Positions 6,868-8,680 of a DNA stretch of 8,680 nt are shown here, piece after piece. Within the stretch, counting starts at the first letter, position 1. Each line of letters starts with the position of its first letter. Source of the DNA: JAEHDI01 sp035455185. Its GTDB lineage: Bacteria > Acidobacteriota > Terriglobia > Bryobacterales > Bryobacteraceae. The notes beneath the pieces were generated by a model. The model saw only the letters and a program-made list of their open reading frames with translations. It was not told where the DNA came from and did not search any database. The stretch covers positions 1 to 8,680 of the forward strand of contig DATIFQ010000082.1 of NCBI GenBank assembly GCA_035455185.1. Direction: 5' to 3'. The position numbers and the translations under genes were made by a program.

Positions 6868-7140
6868 ATGCCGAAACACAGATTGTTGGACGCGGGGATT
6901 CTGTCCGCCGCACTGGAGGGGCTGGAACTTCAGAAGCAACGGCTAGAGCAAAAGATCGCGGAAGTGCGCCGCGTGCTTGGCGGCGTAACTCGGAAGGCTG
7001 CGGTGGTGGCAGTGGAGGCGAAAAGACCCCGGCGCAAGATGAGTGCGGCAGCGAGGAAGCGCATTGCCGCGGCGCAACGGAAGAGATGGGCCGAGTGGCG
7101 GAAAAAGGGGAGGACAGCGGGCGCAAAGGCGAAGGGATAG
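6868..7140 (+). CDS. Small protein with coiled-coil-like N-terminus and Lys/Arg/Ala-rich tail
   Basis: This 90-residue protein has two visible parts. Residues 1-40 include LEGLELQKQRLEQKIAEVRR, a heptad-like amphipathic helix suited to dimer formation. Residues 52-90 are extremely basic: a short AT-hook-like KRPRRK, then MSAAARKRIAAAQRKRWAEW and an Ala/Lys/Gly tail. The tail resembles histone-like nucleic-acid-binding tails and a motif I have seen in many small acidobacterial and planctomycete proteins of unknown function. AAAGGAG (6848-6854) precedes the ATG by 13 bases, somewhat long but usable. It has no membrane segment or signal peptide and no obvious operon partner, and converges on the dinB-like gene. 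DNA or RNA binding is inferred from composition only. Confidence 0.75.
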   Translation: MPKHRLLDAGILSAALEGLELQKQRLEQKIAEVRRVLGGVTRKAAVVAVEAKRPRRKMSAAARKRIAAAQRKRWAEWRKKGRTAGAKAKG

Positions 7141-7314
7141 TCCGCCACCCTCGGCTACGAACGCCAAGCAGCATGAGAAGTACCGGCACCGGGCTCGCTG
7201 CTGGTACGAACGTGCTGCCGGCAGCGCGAAGCCGCGTCACACCGACGGGCGCGCTGGTCCGTCCCGAGGCGTCGAGCGTCGGTGACGCTGCTCTCCGCCG
7301 CACGCGATCAGCTA

Positions 7315-7908
7315 CTACCGGGGGAAACTGAGATTGGCTTTGATCTCGCGGATCTGAAGGATGTGACGTTGCGAGTGTGTGGAAATGAGCAGGAACCATT
7401 GGTAGGCATCGCTCCGTTCTCGTTCCACGAAGTGAGCGCGAAGATCTTCTTTCGTGGTCCGGGCATAGTGCAGCATTTCGGCGCGCAGCTTGCGAAAGGC
7501 CGCCAGGCCCGTCTTGACCTCCTTCAGTTTGCCGGTGGCATCCTCTCCGACGGCCACTTTCTGGCGGTTGGTGCGGTCGATACCGTACCAGAGAACACTG
7601 TCATCGGAGCCTGAGGGGCCGCGATTCACTGGTGGCGCGTTCATCGCGTCCTGGAAGTTCCTCCAGTAGATGGGCTCGCTGACCACCAGGTGGTTGAGGA
7701 CCTCCAAGATGCTCCAGGAACCTGGGGCGGGACGGAACTGTAGTTGGGCCAGAGAGAGGCCGGAAATCTCATCGCCGAGCCAGCTTCCGGTCATCTCTAA
7801 GTGGGCAACCAACCGCTGACGCTCGAGGTCGGTCATCATAGCGGCGGGCGCCAGCGCGGCGCACATGGCGAATACGCAGACGGCTACGCCAACCGGCGCG
7901 CTCCTCAT
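7315..7908 (-). CDS. Secreted DinB/YfiT-like metal-binding protein
   Basis: This 197-residue protein has a DinB-type four-helix bundle. Proteins of this fold use a histidine triad to bind a divalent metal, and many are thiol-dependent enzymes of unknown substrate. The triad is visible: H73 in LNHLVVSE, and H178 and H182 in THSQRHILQI. W65 in PGSWSILEVLNH is also typical. Residues 1-23 form a signal peptide (apolar VGVAVCVFAMCAALAPAA, Ala-X-Ala-like end), so the protein is probably exported, which is less usual for the fold. The frame is open upstream to 8283, but the promoter at 8036-8063 excludes the long version. An ATG at 7968 is an alternative giving a longer leader. Neither start has a strong ribosome binding site. 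It is divergent from the membrane protein gene at 8114. Confidence 0.85.
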   Translation of the reverse strand: MRSAPVGVAVCVFAMCAALAPAAMMTDLERQRLVAHLEMTGSWLGDEISGLSLAQLQFRPAPGSWSILEVLNHLVVSEPIYWRNFQDAMNAPPVNRGPSGSDDSVLWYGIDRTNRQKVAVGEDATGKLKEVKTGLAAFRKLRAEMLHYARTTKEDLRAHFVERERSDAYQWFLLISTHSQRHILQIREIKANLSFPR

Positions 7909-8035
7909 GACTGAACAGAATAACACCGTGAGATGTGACGGGATTTCCGGAGATGTTGAAATTCTCATACCGAGCGCCTGGGGAGATGACGGACACGAAA
8001 TTTGCGCGGGGCGGAGTCGAAGGCGGCAGGCTGGG

Positions 8036-8063
8036 AGTATACTGAACAAGACCTGAAGTCCAA
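8036..8063 (-). promoter_or_regulatory. Sigma-70-type promoter for the DinB-like gene
   Basis: Reading the minus strand, TTGGAC (8063-8058) is followed after 16 bases by TATACT (8041-8036). Both match the housekeeping consensus well. The predicted transcript would start near 8029, about 120 bases before the chosen ATG at 7908, and therefore after the most upstream possible start codon at 8283. Confidence 0.55.
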
Positions 8064-8113
8064 AGTGGAAATTCCCGCGGAAACAGTATTCTTCGGCTGA
8101 AGGTGCGTTATGT

Positions 8114-8680
8114 GTGAGTAAGTCGGCAGTACCGAAAGGCTTATTCTTGGATTCCTTGGCGCATGGATTATGGGCAGCGGCGGAGGCTACGGTCGCAAAG
8201 CGGACCGCCGGGCTCCGGGTCCGCATTCTGCCATTTGCCCTTTGGGCCACGTTCCCCGATATGCTGGCATTCGGGCCGGGCATTGCGGTCGGCCTTTGGC
8301 TCCGAATTGCGGGAGGAGCAGGCTATGCTGAATCGGCCCACGGCGGCCACTTCCACCACTTCCACGTCGGGTTGCCGTTGTATGCGATGGGGCATAGCCT
8401 GCTCGTCTTTGCCAGTGTCTACGGCCTTTGCTCGCTGGTGGCGCGCCGCGGCGTCGTCTCGCCACTGGGCTGGCTGCTCCACATCTTGATTGACATTCCC
8501 ACGCACAGCTACAGCTACTACGCGACTCGTTTTCTGTGGCCGCTCTCGAACTTCGGCTTCGACGGAGTCGCCTGGTGGACTCCGTGGTTGTTGTGGTGCA
8601 CTTATGGAAGCCTGGCGCTCGTGTACTTGCTGATGTGGCGAAAAGGCTGGCTGCGTTCCACTTCACGCTCATCGAGCCGC
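8114..8680 (+). CDS. YdjM/DUF457-like membrane-bound metal-dependent hydrolase (partial, runs off the right edge)
   Basis: A plus-strand frame opens after a TGA at 8054-8056 and stays open to the last base. The GTG at 8114 is preceded by AAGGTG (8100-8105) at 8 bases, so I take it as the start; 189 residues are visible. The protein is a multi-pass inner-membrane protein. Spaced metal-ligand-type motifs match the YdjM family: H17 in SLAHGLW, D49 in FPDM, H94 in MGHSLLV, and H123/D127/H131 in LLHILIDIPTHS. Extra features are a histidine cluster HGGHFHHFH (76-84) and aromatic-rich WWTPWLLW (154-161). The catalytic activity of the family is not well established. Its regulatory region of about 200 bases is shared with the divergent dinB-like gene. 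The end of the gene is not in the window. Confidence 0.78.
   Translation, partial: MSKSAVPKGLFLDSLAHGLWAAAEATVAKRTAGLRVRILPFALWATFPDMLAFGPGIAVGLWLRIAGGAGYAESAHGGHFHHFHVGLPLYAMGHSLLVFASVYGLCSLVARRGVVSPLGWLLHILIDIPTHSYSYYATRFLWPLSNFGFDGVAWWTPWLLWCTYGSLALVYLLMWRKGWLRSTSRSSSR

Noticed and set aside
7275..7289. AGCGTC-ggt-GACGCT hairpin downstream of the small basic protein gene
   Set aside because: A perfect but short stem with no T-run; insufficient to call a terminator.
7282..7614. 110-codon plus-strand open frame
   Set aside because: It is antisense to the DinB-like coding region with its intact His triad; a shadow.
8163..8489. 108-codon plus-strand ATG frame
   Set aside because: It overlaps the GTG-started membrane protein in another frame, and its translation is Ser/Arg/Ala-rich without membrane segments or motifs.

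Overview
The window looks like a piece of a GC-rich bacterial chromosome. I infer Acidobacteriota, probably Solibacter/Bryobacter-like. The basis is a Tat-type Gfo/Idh/MocA oxidoreductase, a stand-alone xylose-isomerase-like TIM barrel, an SMP-30 lactonase, a secreted DinB protein and small basic proteins, all families that are numerous in that group. No marker gene is present, so the assignment is a judgement and not a proof. I found no rRNA, tRNA, CRISPR array or intact mobile element.

Layout. Positions 1-423 hold nothing I can name. A minus-strand transcription unit follows, read from right to left: a decayed M19 membrane-dipeptidase fragment (about 2700-2453), a 398-residue unrecognised protein (2456-1260) and an SMP-30/gluconolactonase-type protein (1263-424). 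Both junctions are 4-base ATGA stop/start overlaps. About 640 bases without an intact gene (2701-3337) separate this unit from a plus-strand sugar-isomerase/epimerase-like TIM barrel (3338-4192). That gene converges on a minus-strand, Tat-signal-bearing Gfo/Idh/MocA oxidoreductase (5473-4364).

Positions 5474-6867 are gene-poor and look decayed. They contain a minus-strand protein remnant just upstream of the oxidoreductase. They also contain what I read as one small plus-strand gene split into two halves about 475 bases apart, with a small minus-strand ORF carrying a good ribosome binding site in the separating segment. Next comes a 90-residue protein with a coiled-coil-like N-terminus and a very basic C-terminus (6868-7140). 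It converges on a secreted DinB-family protein (7908-7315) whose promoter can be seen at 8036-8063. Divergent from dinB, and running off the right edge, is a GTG-started multi-pass membrane protein of the YdjM/DUF457 metal-dependent hydrolase type (8114-8680).

Working together. The oxidoreductase, lactonase-type protein and isomerase/epimerase are the classes needed to oxidise a sugar to a lactone, open the lactone and isomerise sugars, so 424-5473 is plausibly a carbohydrate-use cluster. They lie in three separately oriented units, and their predicted locations differ (oxidoreductase exported, the other two cytoplasmic), so a single linear pathway is not shown. The most unusual items are the interrupted small gene in 6022-6760, the M19 fragment that keeps translational coupling to its neighbour, and the histidine-rich membrane protein at the right edge.
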